Source: Rubrobacter sp. (GTDB taxonomy: Bacteria; Actinomycetota; Rubrobacteria; Rubrobacterales; Rubrobacteraceae). Taken from it: a stretch of 6,372 bases of DNA. The position numbers and the translations under genes were made by a program. A model generated the notes under the pieces. The model worked only from the letters and a program-made list of their open reading frames with translations, did no database searches and was not told the DNA's origin. How positions within the stretch are numbered: position 1 is the stretch's first letter; every line of letters begins with the position of its first letter. Shown one piece after another: positions 6,317-6,372 of the stretch. Location: contig JADDPY010000126.1 of NCBI GenBank assembly GCA_016781635.1, positions 1-6,372 of the forward strand, read 5' to 3'.

Positions 6317-6330
6317 AAGGAGGGAGACTA

Positions 6331-6372
6331 GTGAACCTGGCGTGGTGGTTGGAGAGGGCGACGTGGGAGCGC
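6331..6372 (+). CDS. Start of a further gene, possibly a second acyl-CoA ligase (3' end outside window)
   Basis: Only 14 codons are visible: GTG then NLAWWLERATWER. The start is well supported by AAGGAGG at 6317-6323, 7 nt upstream of GTG. An N-terminus with N-L-A-x-x-L-E-R-A is common in fatty-acid/acyl-CoA ligases, where this helix precedes the first core strand, and such a gene would suit the symporter upstream and the synthetase operon nearby. With so few residues the family call is a guess; that a gene starts here is much surer. Confidence 0.5.
   Translation, partial: MNLAWWLERATWER

Larger units (their letters stand above)
5980..6330. other. 351-bp intergenic region with hairpins and no convincing intact gene
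   Basis: It lies between the ActP stop and the next gene. It holds three inverted repeats, listed separately. One frame is open from the ActP stop to TAA 6222-6224 and ends in a charged, helix-like tail (EYLRVRELLSEERHRK, then a Gln/Lys-rich end). It has no ATG/GTG/TTG before ATG 6183. A second frame from ATG 6076 (76 codons) runs through the terminator-like hairpin and has AGGAG directly abutting the ATG. I call neither as a gene. Confidence 0.5.

Noticed and set aside
5980..6330. Riboswitch before the gene at 6331
   Set aside because: I looked for c-di-GMP, c-di-AMP, cobalamin and glycine riboswitch cores and saw none; only simple hairpins are present.

Overview
The window is GC-rich, tightly packed chromosomal DNA with GTG/TTG starts and purine-rich Shine-Dalgarno sites. 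The protein families (a TetR regulator with a KstR-type C-terminal domain, an acyl-CoA synthetase, a thiolase-fold protein paired with a DUF35 protein, and a DUF485/ActP symporter pair) fit a high-GC actinobacterium. A Rubrobacter-like lineage is my guess from general feel; no marker gene here proves it. I see no CRISPR array, insertion sequence, rRNA or tRNA.

Layout. (1) 1-306, plus strand: the C-terminal part of a TetR-family regulator whose DNA-binding half lies upstream of the window. (2) 307-551: a convergent intergenic region with a perfect 18-bp stem hairpin, probably a bidirectional terminator. (3) 552-3753, minus strand: a three-gene operon transcribed in the order acyl-CoA synthetase, thiolase-fold protein, DUF35 Zn-ribbon/OB-fold protein. 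The first two genes overlap by one base (TAGTG) and the last two are 2 bases apart. (4) 3754-4048: a divergent promoter region whose most AT-rich stretch holds a palindrome (ATACCG-N6-CGGTAT) that looks like a TetR-type operator and lies between or over candidate -10 elements facing both ways. (5) 4049-5979, plus strand: DUF485 small membrane protein and ActP-like sodium:solute symporter, overlapping by 4 bases (GTGA). (6) 5980-6330: intergenic, with three hairpins and a frame that stays open but has no proper start. (7) 6331 to the end: the first 14 codons of another gene, possibly a second acyl-CoA ligase.

How the genes may work together. The symporter pair would import a small carboxylate. 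The synthetase would activate a carboxylic acid as its CoA thioester. The thiolase-fold/DUF35 pair would then make or break a C-C bond on an acyl-CoA. The thiolase-fold protein seems to lack the nucleophilic cysteine of true thiolases, as in the Ltp2-ChsH2 retro-aldolase of steroid side-chain breakdown, so the operon may encode an uncharacterised CoA-dependent aldolase/lyase module rather than ordinary beta-oxidation. The substrate cannot be read from the sequence. The partial TetR gene and the palindrome suggest that both divergent operons answer to an acyl-CoA or carboxylate signal.
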